Positions 1 through 13,600 of a stretch of 64,000 nt of DNA are shown piece after piece. Numbering within the stretch: position 1 is the stretch's first letter; every line of letters begins with the position of its first letter. The DNA comes from Liolophura sinensis (Eukaryota > Mollusca > Polyplacophora > Chitonida > Chitonidae). The stretch is taken from contig NC_088296.1 of NCBI RefSeq assembly GCF_032854445.1, positions 23,939,604 through 24,003,603 on the forward strand, given 5' to 3'. The position numbers were made by a program, and so were the translations under genes. The notes beneath the pieces were generated by a model. It was not told the DNA's origin, ran no database searches, and was given only the letters and a program-made list of their open reading frames with translations.

Positions 1-99
1 GGGTCGCATCAATAGAATCATTTAAAGACTTTGAGTAGTATAGGTACGATTCTGATGTCTAGTACTTCCTCACAGAAAGGTCCTGTCCCTAAATACCTG

Positions 100-2090
100 A
101 CATGATGCCCTACACATACCAACATGACGTCCTACACATACCAACATGCTGACCTACACATACCAACATGATGTCCTACACATACCAACATGATGTCCTA
201 GACATACCAACATGATGCCCTACACATACCAACATGATGTGTTATGCAAACCAGCATGACGCCCTACACATACCAACATGATGTCCTACACATAACAACA
301 TGATGTCCTACACATAACAACATGATGCCCTACACATAACAACATGATGCCCTACACATAAAAACATGATGCCCCACACATAACAACATGATGCCCTACA
401 CATACCAACATGGTGCCTACACATAACAACATGATGCCCTACACATACCAACATGATGCCCTACACATAACAACATGATGCCCTACACATACCAACATGA
501 TGCCCTACGCATACCAACATAATGCCCTACACATAACAACATGATGCACTACACATACCAACATGACGCCTTACACATAACAACATGATACGCTACACAC
601 AACAACATGATGTCCTACACATACCAACATGACGCCCTACACATAACAACATGATGCGCTACACATACCAACATGACGCCCTACACATAACAACATGATG
701 CGCTACACAAACAAACTTGATGCCCTACACATAACAACATGATGTCCTACACATACCAACATGATGCCCTATGGATATCAACATAATGCGCTATGCGTAC
801 CAACATGACTCCCTAGACATAACAACATGATGCCCTACACATACCAACATGATGTGTTATGCAAACCAGCATGACGCCCTACACATACCAACATGATGTC
901 CTACACATAACAACATGATGTCCTACACATAACAACATGATGCCCTACACATAACAACATGATGCCCTACACATAAAAACATGATACCCCACACATAACA
1001 ACATGATGCCCTACACATACCAACATGGTGCCTACACATAACAACATGATGCCCTACACATAACAACATGATGCCCTACACATAACAACATGATGCCCTA
1101 CACATACCAACATGATGCCCTACACATACCAACATAATGCCCTACACATAACAACATGATGCGCTACACATGCCAACATGACGCCTTACACACAACAACA
1201 TGATGCGCTACACACAACAACATGATGTCCTACACATACCAACATGACGCCCTACACATAACAACATGATGCGCTACGCATACCAACATGACGCCCTACA
1301 CATAACAACATGATACACTACACAAACCAACTTGATGCCCTACACATAACAACATGATGTCCTACACATACCAACATGATGCCCTATGGATATCAACATA
1401 ATGCGCTATGCGTACCAACATGACTCCCTAGACATAACAACATGATGCCCTACGTATACCAACATGATGCCTTATGCGTACCTACATGATGCCCTACACA
1501 TAGCAACATGATGTCCTACACATATCAACATGACGCCCTACACATTACAACATGATGCGCTACACATACCAACATGATGCCCTACACATTACAACATGAT
1601 GCGCTACACATACCAACATGATGCCCTACACATTACAACATGATGCGCTACACATACCAACATGATGCCCTACACATAACAACATGATGTCCTACACATA
1701 CCAACATGATGCCCTATGGATATCAACATGATGCGCTACACATACCAACATGATGCCCTACACATAACAACATGATGCCGTACACATACCAACATGATGC
1801 CCTATGGATATCAACATAATGCGCTATGCGTACCAACATGACTCCCTAGACATAACAACATGATGCCCTACGTATACCAACATGATGCCTTATGCGTACC
1901 TACATGATGCCCTACACATAGCAACATGATGTTCTACACATATCATCATGTTACCGTACACAATACCATCCATGCGAATATGATGACTTACGCACACCAA
2001 CACGATGGCCTATACACTCCACTATGTCCCACACATCTTGTCATGATGCTCTACACATATGATCAAGATGCCCTACACATACCAAAATCA
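100..2090. repeat. 22-bp satellite with ~615-bp higher-order repeat
   Basis: About 90 copies of a 22-bp unit (core CATGATGCCCTACACATA) run head to tail and decay after about 1930. Rare variants recur at fixed spacing: GTTATGCAAACCAGCATG at 241 and 856, and ATGGATATCA at 771 and 1386, both 615 bp apart (28 units less one base). ATGGATATCA recurs at 1716 and 1804, offsets of 330 and 418 bp, which are whole multiples of 22. The array therefore grew by block duplication. Short open frames at its decayed right edge are a by-product of the repeat. Confidence 0.95.
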
Positions 2091-2159
2091 ACACTACAGT
2101 TTCTTGTCCATATTCTGGGCGTCATTCCTGGAATGTATGTGTCATCATAATAAACATGT

Positions 2160-2949
2160 ATTTTTATTAACCATAATGGACACCCAAGGCCAATAATCCA
2201 ATAATCAAACATAATCCACCAAAGAATACCAACGAACAAAGAATCTAATTATATAATACAATATATAATAGTTATATAATATTTTACACAATTATGAAGC
2301 AGAGTGCCCAGTACCCAGAAGACATTTGATGGAATATTCTTGACACAATAGGTTCTGGAACAATAAATTGTCCCACAACACTCAGGATCAAACAAATGCC
2401 TCAATGCAAGGCATGTACATGCCGTTTGCAGGATCCTTCGGCTTATTACTATCCAAGCACTGATAAATTACAATGTCAAAATTGAATCTATCCATCGTGT
2501 GACAAAGGCATCGTGACAGAAAACTTCCAAGTGAAATTTACCATCTGGATAGTCAGCATAGTTTATTTTCAATCCAGTGGATTTGGGTATATTTCTTTTA
2601 GAGTTGTTTGTCTGTACGCCTTGTTTGAATCTTGAACATCATCAGTAAACTGTCTGATAAAAGAGAAGAATGAAGCTTTTATAACAACTTAGATATTTTT
2701 TTATGTAAGCTATATATGGATTGTTTCTGCATAAAGCCGAACTCATACGCGAAGAGACACAGGCGTGCCAAAGAAGGGTTGCAATTTGTACTAAATACGC
2801 ATACACTCTTGGATGTATAGATTCCCTGACCTACACAGGTTTTACTGATCAGACATCAAATGAATAATAACCCTTGTGTCCGAACTGAAGAATCATTCGA
2901 CTTGAATGTAACGGGGAACGGGTTTCAATAAAATACTGAAGACTGGGTA
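2160..2949. other. AT-rich DNA, nothing recognised
   Basis: No open frame, SINE or repeat could be supported here. Confidence 0.5.
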
Positions 2950-3075
2950 GAGAGTAAAACCAGAGCAGTGATAACAGCGTGATAGCTGGCAAATGGTCAC
3001 AGGCAGCCAGTGAAATACGGCCTCTTGTTAATTTACCTCAGACAGGGTTTTATTCTAACAGTTTATGTAAATTGG
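2950..3075 (+). repeat. Dispersed repeat family P, plus copy
   Basis: Begins near AGAGTAAAACCAGAGCAGTG, then AAATGGTCACAGGCAG and GAAATACGGCCTCTTGTTAA. The same blocks recur, in either direction, near 15.1, 29.7, 30.2, 32.9, 34.1, 34.7 and 45.9 kb. Some copies look palindromic, so a non-autonomous DNA element is possible. There is no coding capacity. Confidence 0.65.
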
Positions 3076-3256
3076 TGCACCACCCGTAAACTATGAAGGA
3101 ATCTTCCAAGTCGACAATACCAAGATCAATTTCCAAATAAATTTAATAATATATAAATAAAGCTTGAAACACGTAAGAAAAGAGGCAGTCATGGGTTTTC
3201 AATGATGCCGTGAACACAGTCGTTTTGGTCATACAAAGTATAGTCATTATGGTTTT

Positions 3257-3506
3257 GGTTATAAAGATATAACAGTTATTAGGGCCTACTTTCTTGTCTG
3301 AGGGTGGGTTTAGTTGTTCAAAAGTGTACTAGCAGTTAACCACGATGTTAAATTGATAGTTGGTAGGCGTTAAGATGACACGGTTATAAAGATAGAACAG
3401 TTATTAGGGCCTACTTTCTTGTCTGAGGATGGGTTTAGTTGTTCAAAAGCGTACTAGCATTTAACCACGATGTTAAATTGATAGTTGGTTGGCGTTAAGA
3501 TGACAC
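3257..3506. repeat. 125-bp tandem duplication
   Basis: Two nearly identical 125-bp copies, starting GGTTATAAAGATA at 3257 and 3382. A third start (GGTTATTAAGACTT) at 3507 diverges at once. Confidence 0.9.
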
Positions 3507-3787
3507 GGTTATTAAGACTTAACCTTGACTTAATACTTTTTAAACACACAATATTGGTTTAACTACACATCTTGTATTGCAAAAAAATTAAGGGAGATAA
3601 TCGATGATCGATTACGAACAAACGTTGAGTTGTTGCTCTATTTCATATGTATGTATGTCATATGTATGATGACCATTTCACAACGCTGCTTGCAGTCTGG
3701 TGTTATGTCAGTGTTTATCTTTTACTTCCTCTTATGTCGTTTGTACCAACGGACTTTTTCTCAGGATCGGGTATCACTTACATGTAC

Positions 3788-3890
3788 AAGTATCTTGTGA
3801 GCGATAAGGGTTTATTTATTTATTTGCAAGTATCTTGTCACCGATAAGGGTTTATTTATTTATTTGCAAGTATCTTGTGACCGATAAGGG
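3788..3890. repeat. 40-bp repeat joined to a SINE tail
   Basis: AAGTATCTTGTGACCGATAA followed by a TTTATTTATTTATTTGC run begins at 3788, 3828 and 3868. The third copy runs straight into the T-rich end of the minus-strand SINE at 3891. The SINE's own tail therefore forms part of each unit, so the tail and its flank were duplicated together. Confidence 0.85.
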
Positions 3891-4045
3891 TTTATTTACT
3901 TATTTGATTGGTGTTTTACGCCGTACTCAAGAATATTTCACTTATACGACGGCGGCCAGCATTATGGTGGGTGGAAACCGGGCACAGCGCGGGGGAAACC
4001 CACGACCATCCGCAGGTTGCTGACAGACCTTTCCACTGGTTTAAA
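3891..4045 (-). mobile_element. SINE family 1, 5'-truncated
   Basis: Read on the minus strand it carries the family's conserved 3' part: GTGGGAGGAAACC-like blocks, ATAATGCTGGCCGCCGTCGT, AAGTGAAATATTCTTGAGTA and GGCGTAAAACACCAATCAAA, then an AAAT tail. The tRNA-like head seen in full copies (32448, 56656, 59888) is missing. There is no protein; transcription would be by RNA polymerase III with mobilisation in trans by a LINE. Confidence 0.85.
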
Positions 4046-4378
4046 GGTGAATAGTTCCCCATCTAATGGCGTCTATGATTGGCATTATGTCTGGGCAGAC
4101 CGACGCCAGGACTAACACTTCGCTCCTACCAATCTGTTTCGTGGTAACAAAACTACACTTGTTGAGAACGTCAGGGAGAATGAGGTTTCACTCACAATGG
4201 GGACCCTTTCTTCTCCCAAAAAAAGAAAAACACCCCCCCCCCAAATTAAATAAATGAAAAACATCACTCACATCAAGAACAACACCTTCCAGAGGACTAC
4301 TATTTACAGTTAATAATCATACCATCGAAAGTTTTTGTATTTATTTGCTTTTAGACTTTTTTTTACATTTTTGTATAA

Positions 4379-4440
4379 CATTTATTTATTTATCTGACTG
4401 GTTATTTTTACGCCGTACTCAAGGATATTTCACATATTAG
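4379..4440 (-). mobile_element. SINE family 1 tail fragment
   Basis: Only the final ~60 bp remain: TTTATTTATTTATCTGACTG followed by TTTACGCCGTACTCAAGGAT on the plus strand. Confidence 0.7.
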
Positions 4441-5205
4441 AGTTACCCCCATCGTGCGCCAGAGGAAAAGAAATTTTTTTTTTTCATTTTCTCGAACATT
4501 ATGTTTCATTTCCTTTCCATTTTTATCATTTTTTCATTTTCATTATTACGTGTTTATACCTTACATAGATACGTGGACAAACAGCAGAACTAAACGGAAG
4601 ATCATACGGCTAAGGAAAATATTTGTTTCCGAACTTCATTCCTCATTTGGGTCGTGTCACTCGTGGCACGCCGTGTTTATCTGTCTGTAATCTGTAACAG
4701 TACCTAACTCGACACCGTGTGGCCTTTCATTCGCACTGACCAAGAAGGTGTGATTAGCCAGAAACGCTTGATAATGAGACGAATTAGGGAGTCATGGATC
4801 TACCAGCCAAAATATCACCGTGGTTGGCCCGTCAACAAATTACAGCGCCGATCTCCATCACGCGGCGGCGTACAAACTCGGCAACAGATACAAACATGAC
4901 TGTCATTATTATTTACGGTATATGCTAACATTAATCATATTATAGCCTACTATCTTGTCGTTGTTGGAACAAGTTCGTCTTTGTTTAACGCCATGCTAAG
5001 CAATTCTTCACTTACACAATGTCGGGCACTTTCATGCTTAAATTTAAATGCGTTTATCTCTTTAGAAAACCGGAGTGCCCCGCGTAAACCACATACATTG
5101 GGCATGTTAAGGAAGAAATTTTCTGGCAAGTGACGCATGTGCGCAATTCACGGTACAATGGAAGAACGAGCATATGCACGAAAGCTTCTAAAAGGAGTGC
5201 GTGAT
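4441..5205. other. No supported feature
   Basis: T-rich stretch at 4475-4560, then ordinary AT-rich sequence. Short open frames have no splice context or family likeness. Confidence 0.45.
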
Positions 5206-5455
5206 TGAGTGAGTGAGTGCGTGATTGAGTGAGTGAGTGCTTGGGGTTTAACGTCGTACTTAACAATTTTTCAGTCATATGACGACGAAGGAAACCTTAG
5301 GGTGCATGTACGTGTAATGTACCTCCTTGTTGCAGGACGAATTTCCACCGTTCTTTTATCTAGTGCTGCTTCACTGAGACGACTTACCCCTGGATCTATC
5401 GCTCCAGAAGCGGACGCTCTACCAACTGTGCTATCCAGGCCGGTCCTTCTAAAAG
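5206..5455 (-). mobile_element. SINE family 2 with tRNA-derived head
   Basis: On the minus strand it starts with a tRNA-like head (A-box region TAGCACAGTTGGTAGAGCG, B-box region GATAGATCCAGG). It continues with GTCTCAGTGAAGCAGCACTA and CAAGGAGGTACATTACA and ends in TACGACGTTAAACCCCAAG plus an ACTC repeat. The copy at 57686 is the same family and more complete. Confidence 0.85.
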
Positions 5456-5472
5456 GATGAGAGCGTGGTAAT

Positions 5473-5568
5473 CCAGAAAAGCCCTGTCCAAGAACGGGAT
5501 TAAACCCACGTTTACGTTAGCCGGTAATGTGAGAGTCGCGCACTTGTCAATTAAGCCACATTCAGTTC
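5473..5568 (-). mobile_element. tRNA-like SINE head fragment
   Basis: The minus strand reads TGGCTTAATTGACAAGTGCG followed ~35 bp later by GGGTTTAATCCCG, resembling polymerase III A and B boxes. No family body follows. A functional tRNA is not claimed, because no acceptor stem can be paired. Confidence 0.35.
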
Positions 5569-5784
5569 TCAGTTTGGAGCAATAGTTAGAAATTTTGAAT
5601 CTAAATTCAAACAGCGGACCTTAACAGTCTGATTAAGTCTTCTGAAATATGCCACCTTAGATTAGGCAAACACACGAGAACATCACATTGATGGAATTAG
5701 ACCGTAAGCGGTACCACTGAATCCAAGCACTCTTTCAAGTAATGCTCGTGCATAATTTAGGCACAAGATGCTCTTCTGTCAGAA

Positions 5785-7290
5785 TACAGAAAACTAAACG
5801 GAGTCTGAAAGTATTACATCCACGGGTAAAGACAATAAACGTTCATGATGGCAGAGAAGGGAACGCTAAACGGAGTTAACAAGTATTACATCCACCAGGT
5901 ACAGACAATAAGCGTTCATGATGGCAGAGAAGTATTACATCCACCAGGTACAGATAATAACGGTTCGTGTTGGCAGAGAATAAAACGCTAAACAGAGTTA
6001 ACAGTCATAACTGTTGAGACAATAAAGAGCTGTGTTGCCTGAGTAAGTAACTCTAAACAGAGCCACAAATGTAAATACTACAGTTACGGCTGAGACAATA
6101 AGGTGCTCTGTTGCCCGAGTAAGTATTATATTCACGCTCCAAACATTAACGTGCCATGTTGGCAGATTGCGGAACGTTAAACTGAGACAGTAAAGTATTA
6201 CCTTCACTGTTCAAACACTTATATGCGCTGATTAGGGAATGTTAAACTGTGTCAACAAAGTGTTACATTCACGCTCCAAACATTAACGTGCCATGTTGGC
6301 AGATTGCGGAACTTTAAACTGAGACAGCAAAGTATTACATTCACTGTTCAAACACTTATATGCGCTGATTAGGGAATGTTAAACTGTGTCAACAAAGTGT
6401 TACATTCACAATCCAAACATTAACGTGCACTGTTGGCAGATTGGGGAAGGTTAAACTGAGCCAAAAAAGTGTTACATTCACGGTCCAAAAACTAATGTGC
6501 GCTGTTGGCAGACTACCAAACGTTAAATTGAGTCAGCAAAGTATTGCATCCACGGTCCAAACATTAACGTGCACTGTTGGCAGATTTAGGAACGTTAAAC
6601 TGATTCAGCGAAGTATTACATTCACGGTCCAAACATTAACGTGCACTGTGGGCAGACTACCGAACGTTAAGCTGAGTCAACAATGTGTTACATTCACGCT
6701 CCAAACATTAACGTGCACTGTTGGCAGACTACCGAACGTTAAGCTGAGACAATGAAGTATTACATTCACGGTCAAAACATTAACGTGCCATGTTGGCAGA
6801 TTGCGGAACGTTAAACTGAGTCAACAATGTGTTACATTCACGCTCCAAACATTAATGTGCGCTGTTGGCAGACTACGGAACGTTATACTGAGTCAACAGA
6901 CTGTTACATTCACAATCCAAAACATTAACGTGCACTGTTGGCATTAACTGAGTCAACAAAGTGTTACGTTCACAATCCAAACATTAGTGTGCACTGTTGG
7001 CAAGTTAAGGAACGTTAAACTGAGTCAATACAGTGTTGCATTCACGCTCCAACTATTAGCGTGCACTGTTGACAGGATAAGGAACGTTAAACTGAATCAA
7101 CAGAGTGTTACATTCACGGCCTAAACAGTAATGTGCATTGGTGAGAGGCTCCTGGGTGGTTACGCTGCGCCAGCGTCCTAACCGACTGAGCCACGGAGGC
7201 CCCACGTTGAATTGAGTCAACAAGTATTACATTCAAGGACAAGAAAACAGACAAGAAAGCGTGCTGTTCCCACAGTAGGTAACGTTAAAC
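5785..7290. repeat. 72-bp minisatellite
   Basis: About 20 copies of a unit built on TTACATTCACGGTCCAAACA, TTAACGTGCACTGTTGGCAG and GGAACGTTAAACTGAGTCAA. Around 6170-6440 the period is doubled to ~138 bp (alternating TTGCGGAAC and GATTAGGGAATG variants). Because 72 is a multiple of three, a 104-codon open frame appears at 6441-6755; it is the repeat read through, not a gene. A SINE head interrupts the right edge. Confidence 0.9.
7143..7203 (-). mobile_element. SINE family 1 head fragment
   Basis: The minus strand reads GGGCCTCCGTGGCTCAGTCG, GTTAGGACGCTGGCGCAGCG and ACCCAGGAGCCTC, the tRNA-like 5' end of family 1. It lies inside the last units of the 72-bp array without the SINE body. Confidence 0.8.
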
Positions 7291-7565
7291 TGATCCGCAG
7301 TAACCTTGTGATATTTCAATATTTGCCTGGATATGCAAACGACTGAAAAAAACTGCATTATTTGCTTTGTCGTAGCCGTATAGCTGAATGTATTTCTATG
7401 GCCGACTATTCGCAGTAGAGTTTATTCTGCATAATAAGGACCAGCTCTGGAGGGTGTAGGTTGATTAACCGCCGCTACCCGAACACACAATCATAGATAA
7501 AATTTTAAGCCAACAGACGAACACCTAAACTGTCGTGTGCGGACAAGAAAAAAAACGCAAGCATC

Positions 7566-7632
7566 ATGAAAAATTTGGGAATTTTCTTAGTCGTTGTACT
7601 AATTGGAATGACTGTTGCATTTCCAATGGGAT
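7566..7632 (+). CDS. Exon 1: signal peptide
   Basis: ATG at 7566 follows an A-rich leader (GCAAGCATC). The 67 bases end in phase 1 at GGAT|GTAAGT. The hydrophobic run (residues 5-18) and a likely cleavage near AFP mark it as a signal peptide exon. ATAAAATTTT near 7498 could serve as a TATA element, but this is weak. Confidence 0.75.
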
Positions 7633-10600
7633 GTAAGTATATAAGTTCGTTTATAAGTGTGATAAACTATCACAAGTTATTTAAAGAGTTACTAAAATGC
7701 ACTCTTTACATCGATGCCATTTACAGTTGTGAGGTTACGAAGTCAAATATATGCATCTGTATACTATGGAAAACCAGCAGAGCTAGTAGTTTATGTGAAT
7801 TTTCCGTGTGCGTAGGGAAATGAATAAGAAATTTGTAAAAGGCTTTTCCACTTTACAACTTTTTCAGCTCGCTAAACTTTTTAACATGATAATGTTTGTA
7901 TGGTACTCCATCCTCCCATGTTTACTCTCAGAGCCTGTTGCATGAAACGATCGCAGCCTAAGACTGTAACTACCATAGCAGCATTTGTTCCTAACATGTG
8001 TCGCTATGCGAATCACATTCTTCTTAGCCTACGATCGCAATTCAGAGCACTGCAACTGTTCCAGTTGCGTGTCTGGTGTTTCCGGTAAGGCGTTTCACTG
8101 CGGAATCACCAATAACTACATGTTGATAGGGTCGGTCTGCCACAAGAAGACACCGTAGTGAGATGACTGGGCGTGATGCATTAAGAACGCTGTCGTGGAA
8201 TCTATGCGTTAAAACAGACAATCATATACAAGCCGTCGACCAAACAGGACGTTCCGAGTCAACAATCGCAAGGCCAATTTCCAAAACAACGCTTAACACA
8301 AATGAAAATAAGAAATTAAAAGTATCTTAAAATCTAAAGTACATGTGTCAAATGTCTGCTGCGGAAAACATTCCGCATCATAGATGTGTGGATTTATCGC
8401 TTATTTCTCATTGTCTTGCTGTTTCAGCCCAAACAGTCACAGGATGTGAGTATTTTGTTTGTTTGTTTTTTTTCTCTTTGTTATCTACTGCATGTCCTCT
8501 TTTTCATTTTCTACTTCTGAATTTTGGAAAAAGTTTGATCAGTGACACTTTGCAAAATGTTGGACTGATCATTGAAACTTCGCCTTTTCCAACACCGATC
8601 GTGTCTGGAACTACTTTCATGAAACTCTAGGTAAGCAATTTTATAACTTTAATTTATTTAAGCATTTGTGGTAAATCATTCATAAATCTAAATAAACAGT
8701 TTTATACCAATAATATTTTTTACTCCTTAACGTAACGTCCGTGGCAACATAGTGTAGAGATTTTGTGGTAAATGCGATTGACGTAGCATTGGAACAGCTT
8801 TGTAAGACGGGCACCAGGGAGTCATCTTGGGAATGGGGATCATTGTTACTCCGGACATAAACAGAAGCTTGGGCATACTCCTTACTGCGCAGCAGCCGCT
8901 CTCTACGCTCGCTTTACCTCACTGCCACCAGTGGACCAGATTGACCTTTACGCCACTGAAAATGCACTTAGACCTGTTTAGGCTTAGCCTCACCACTTGT
9001 GCCCTTCCGCGGAAGTATTTAATCTGCGTTCATCAATAAAATTGTTTGAGGTTTTCGTCAGAATCGTGTTTTTCATACTATTTATGAATGCATGTGTATA
9101 AAGTATTATTACAGCCAAAGAATGAGACGGACTGTTTGTGTCTTCTGACATCACTTCCTGCCCCATCATCGTGACCCAAACAACCTCAGCGATGTTCCAA
9201 ATTTCTGCACAAAACTTTTTCGTGTTAGCGGCGATGTAAGGAGTATGTATATTGAGGTTAAATGAAATGTTTAAAAATATAGTAGGGTTAAGAAAATAAT
9301 GAGAGGGATGTTTGTTTCCATCTACATAAATTTTTGTTTATTTCTAAGGTTCAATTTAAGGCTCCGAAGAGTTCCGTAAAACGATAGAAGCTAATTTGAT
9401 CCCATATTCTTTTCACCATGTTTTGAGTATACATGTAGTGATACGATTTGCATGTTTTTGTGACATATCGCTTAACAAGCCACACAAAATTTGTGAAATA
9501 TCGATTAACAAGCCACACAAAATTTGTGAAATATCGCTTAACGAGCCACACAAAATTTGTGAAATATCGCTTAACAAGCCACACAAAATTTGTGAAATAT
9601 CGCTTAACGAGCCACACAAAATTTGTGAAATATCGCTTAACGAGCCACACAAAATTTGTGAAATATCGCTTAACAAGCCACACAAAATTTGTGAAATATC
9701 GCTTAACAAGCCACACAAAATTTGTGAAATATCGCTTAACGAGCCACACAAAATTTGTGAAATATCGCTTAACAAGCCACACAAAATTTGTGAAATATCA
9801 CTTAACGAGCCACACAAAATTTGTGAAATATCGCTTAACGAGCCACACAAAATTTGTGAAATAGCGCTTATCGTCACACAAAATTTGTGAAATATCGCTT
9901 AGCCAGACACACAAAATTTGTGAATATCACAGAAGCGTCTAACAGTTAACCTAAAACTATACAACCCACTTATACACTACTTTCTTTCACAAACGGAAAT
10001 GACGTCTTTTTAACTCTTCAGACTGTCCTCCCGGGGTCAGAGTTCACGACTGTAAAGTGGACCAGTGTGAATACATCGACTGTGGGAGATACGCCACATG
10101 CAAGTAAGTTCTGCATGCACATAAAAAGATTTTGGCAGGGCGCCTTTGTGAGTTACTTACGGACAATCGTCGACAGTCCCTAGTCCGAAAGTCTGACTCT
10201 AAGACGACTTTTAAGTGACAGGTGACGAGAGTCTAGACAAGCTCTCGCACAAAAGCCATCTGGTGGCAGAGGAACAAAACAAACTCTCATGCTTAAATAC
10301 CTGAGTGATATATCTCCGAATAGGCGCCCTTTCTCAGGGTAGATGTCACTTGCTGGGATCGAATCAATGAATCCATTTTCACAGAACCATGTATCATTAT
10401 GTCCCGTTTAAAACGAAAACAAACGAGAAGACAAAGCCAGTGCCACTTAATGTCCTGTGTAAAAGTGTACCCAAAACTATGTTTTCATTTGACGTGCAAT
10501 GCAAAACACCTAAAGTAGGTGGCCTTTTCGGACTACATCTGATAAAATAATGTGACGTCACATCTCTTTTTTCACAAGAATTTCTCTCCGGGGAAGATCG

Positions 10601-13600
10601 TCCAGCAACCTGCGGGTGCTTGTGAGCTCCCCCAGGTTTTGCCCAGTTTCCATCTCACCATAAAGCTGGCCGCCGTCGTATAAGTGAAATATCCTTGAGT
10701 ACGGCGTAAAACACCAAACAAATAAATAAATCATAACAATTTCCATTATTTCCTTACGGAACATTCTGAAAATAGTTATTTTTTATGAAATTATCTCTGA
10801 ATACCTATATTCATTCTGGTGCGTTTAATTGATTATTAGGTTAAACCTTCTTGATAATCATAGCCCACTGCTGACCCTCTTTTTCATTCTGACCCCCAAC
10901 AAGCATATATGGCCTTAGAAAGGCCAATGATATTTGGGGTAAATAAAGTTAAATCTAAATCGTTAAAAAATTTATGGGTCTAAATAATATTTTATACTAC
11001 ATTTTTAAACCATTTTAAACCAGTCATCCAAATGAAGGATTTAAAGCCGACGAATTGCACAGAACTGGGGCTATGGGATACATGAAGATATTAAATTAAT
11101 CGAACATTATTTTTTAGGGAAATGGAGAGATATCCCCAAAAACTGAGGGGAAAAAACATTTAGCATGCATTTTACATCTCTGAATAAGCCCTTAATGATA
11201 TACTAGTATGTATATTTTCCGTTTTCGTTAAATTGTGGAACCAGAGAAGAAATTAGGACCATTGCAGTCATAAGCTGCGAAGCATTTCAAGAATGCTCCC
11301 CACAATCAACAGAAGTGTATCTTTCCCAAGGACAACAACAATGGATGGATTCCATCGATGTCCCTCCAACTCTTCTCTTGACAACGTTACTTTTCATTTC
11401 ATTCCCGGTGAAAGCACTTGTGACGGCATGACGTCACAGAAAGATTGAACATTTGTAACCAATGTGTGGGACATCTGGTTGACCTCTTTGCAACTATAGT
11501 GCTCATGATTGGTCATTTGCCTGTTCTAGACAGTTCGGAAAGGTCTATAGCGGCGTGCTCACTTGGAGTAGCCATTCTGGCTTTTCGTCTATTATGTGAA
11601 CAATGATAATTTGGAAAGTAATTTAGCAGCCAAGCCCATTATGGGAGACTTTCGCTCGTTTCGCATGTTTATAACCTTTTATGAAAAATATTTTTGGGAA
11701 TGACCGGTTATTTTTTGTATCATTATTCACATTATCTGGTCACTGTGTCAACAGTTTACCGTTATCTCTTCTGATATTATAAATGATTAAAGCTATTGTC
11801 GTTATAACATTAGCCGTCCACTTCAGCAGTGTAATTGTTTGCAAAATGAAGCCTCATCTATAAAATCTGTACTTAGACAAAGTCGTGTGGGAAACAACGT
11901 GTACTTACTTATACACGATACATGTAACACGGCCCGAGAACACGCGTTTAGTTGATATTCGTTGGTGCTTTGATATTGAGAGAACCCAGCCAGACCTGGG
12001 ATATTTTGCTATTTCGATCCAGGTCCAAGCTGTAAAATTTTATCTTCCGCTACTTCACATTGCACTGTTTACATAATCATATGACGGCCGGTGCATGTAG
12101 CCCGGTCGCACGTTTGGCAAGGCAATAAAGTGATGCGTCAATTAATGGGACAACCCAACAAACACCTATGTCAAGGAGTGCGATGAGACAGGACAATAAT
12201 CCGACAGGGCAATGATCCGACACGAAAAAAGAGACAAAGCGAAAAAGTTCTTTGTGAAACCTACAACCTAGTCGCTTGACTAGAAAAACTTCCTGGACGA
12301 TAGGTATGTCGTCCGAATGGAACCCTGCGCGCACCTAAATTCCTTGACACTGGAAATGCTCTAAGTACAGATTAGTATTAATTACAAGTGGCATTTTAAT
12401 TACGCGCACTCGTCCCAGTCAGTAATACAGAAGGTGGGCGATGTAGCGTGGGGATTTGGCGCCAGATAAAGTGCAGTATTTTACATCTGTACCCGAGGAA
12501 CTTTACCCGTACAGAGGACTACAGAGCACTACAGAGCACTAATCCCCAGAGAGGTCATGGAAAGGGCTGACAAACCCCAAAACTCTGGTTTCCATTCAAC
12601 TTTAAACTGGTGTACACCACAGAAAGCGACAAATGGAAAGAGAATTGTCTTGATACTGGTGGATATTTTTCTGATCGATGGAATGAGAATGGTCTTGATA
12701 TTGGTGAATTTCTTTTCTACCTTTAAAACCAGCCCAGTTTCTCGCAACTTTGGTAGTCCCCAAGCATAACACTAAACCCATCGCAAAAGTGGAAATTCTT
12801 GAGTATCGCGTAAATGAACATACAGATAAATAAATAGATTATTAAAAATCAAAGACTTGGATATAATTACTGTATGAAATACAAATGCGAACACCATTCA
12901 GATGATGGTCAGGCCAAACTTCTCCACCATTGCAGCCGAAACTGTTTTCTCTTTTGCTGTTTGTTGAGTAGTCTTTAAATCACGAGACCACACGCATCTG
13001 CTGATGAAGCTTAAAGGAAAAGACAACAAATAATGTAACCAGGGATATTGAGGAAGTTGAGTGGAAACAGACCTAATCGGCCACGGCCATTTTGTTCTGA
13101 CGTGATCTGTAACTGAATAAATCAATTTTTAAGCTGGGAAGCTTTCGACATGGCATGCTTCATGTTACAGCTACCGGAAACAGGATGCTGCTTCGCTCGT
13201 ACCCCACGCACATACCATTGAAAGCCAAAACAGGGTTCGCTGACGTAAGCGGAAACAGCTCTGTGTTCTCGAGGTTACAGATAAATCGCGCATGATTAGT
13301 CATGCTTTTGATTTTGTCGGTGTGTGCGATTTGTTTTTGTTTTAACTGCGATATCACGGTTATGCCACATCACAAAGACAAAAAAAAAAATCATTTACCT
13401 GTTTCGTTTTTTATTTATTTGATTGGTGTTTTACGCCATACTGAAAAACATTTTACTGATACGACGGCGGCCAGCATTGTGGTGGGAGGAACCGGGCAAA
13501 TCCTGGGTGAAAGCCACGATCATCCGCAGGCTGCTGAAAACCTTCAGACGTACGGTCGGAGAGGAAGCCAGCAAGAGCTGGACTTGAACTTACAGCGATC

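Noticed and set aside
100-2090. CRISPR-like array
   Set aside because: No constant repeat with unique spacers; all of it is the 22-bp unit, in a eukaryotic genome.
6441-6755. 104-codon frame with 24-residue repeats
   Set aside because: It is the 72-bp minisatellite translated; the period is a multiple of three.
9351-9890. Four overlapping open frames of 138-164 codons on both strands
   Set aside because: All are the 33-bp repeat read in stop-free frames; no start context, splice sites or non-repeat sequence.
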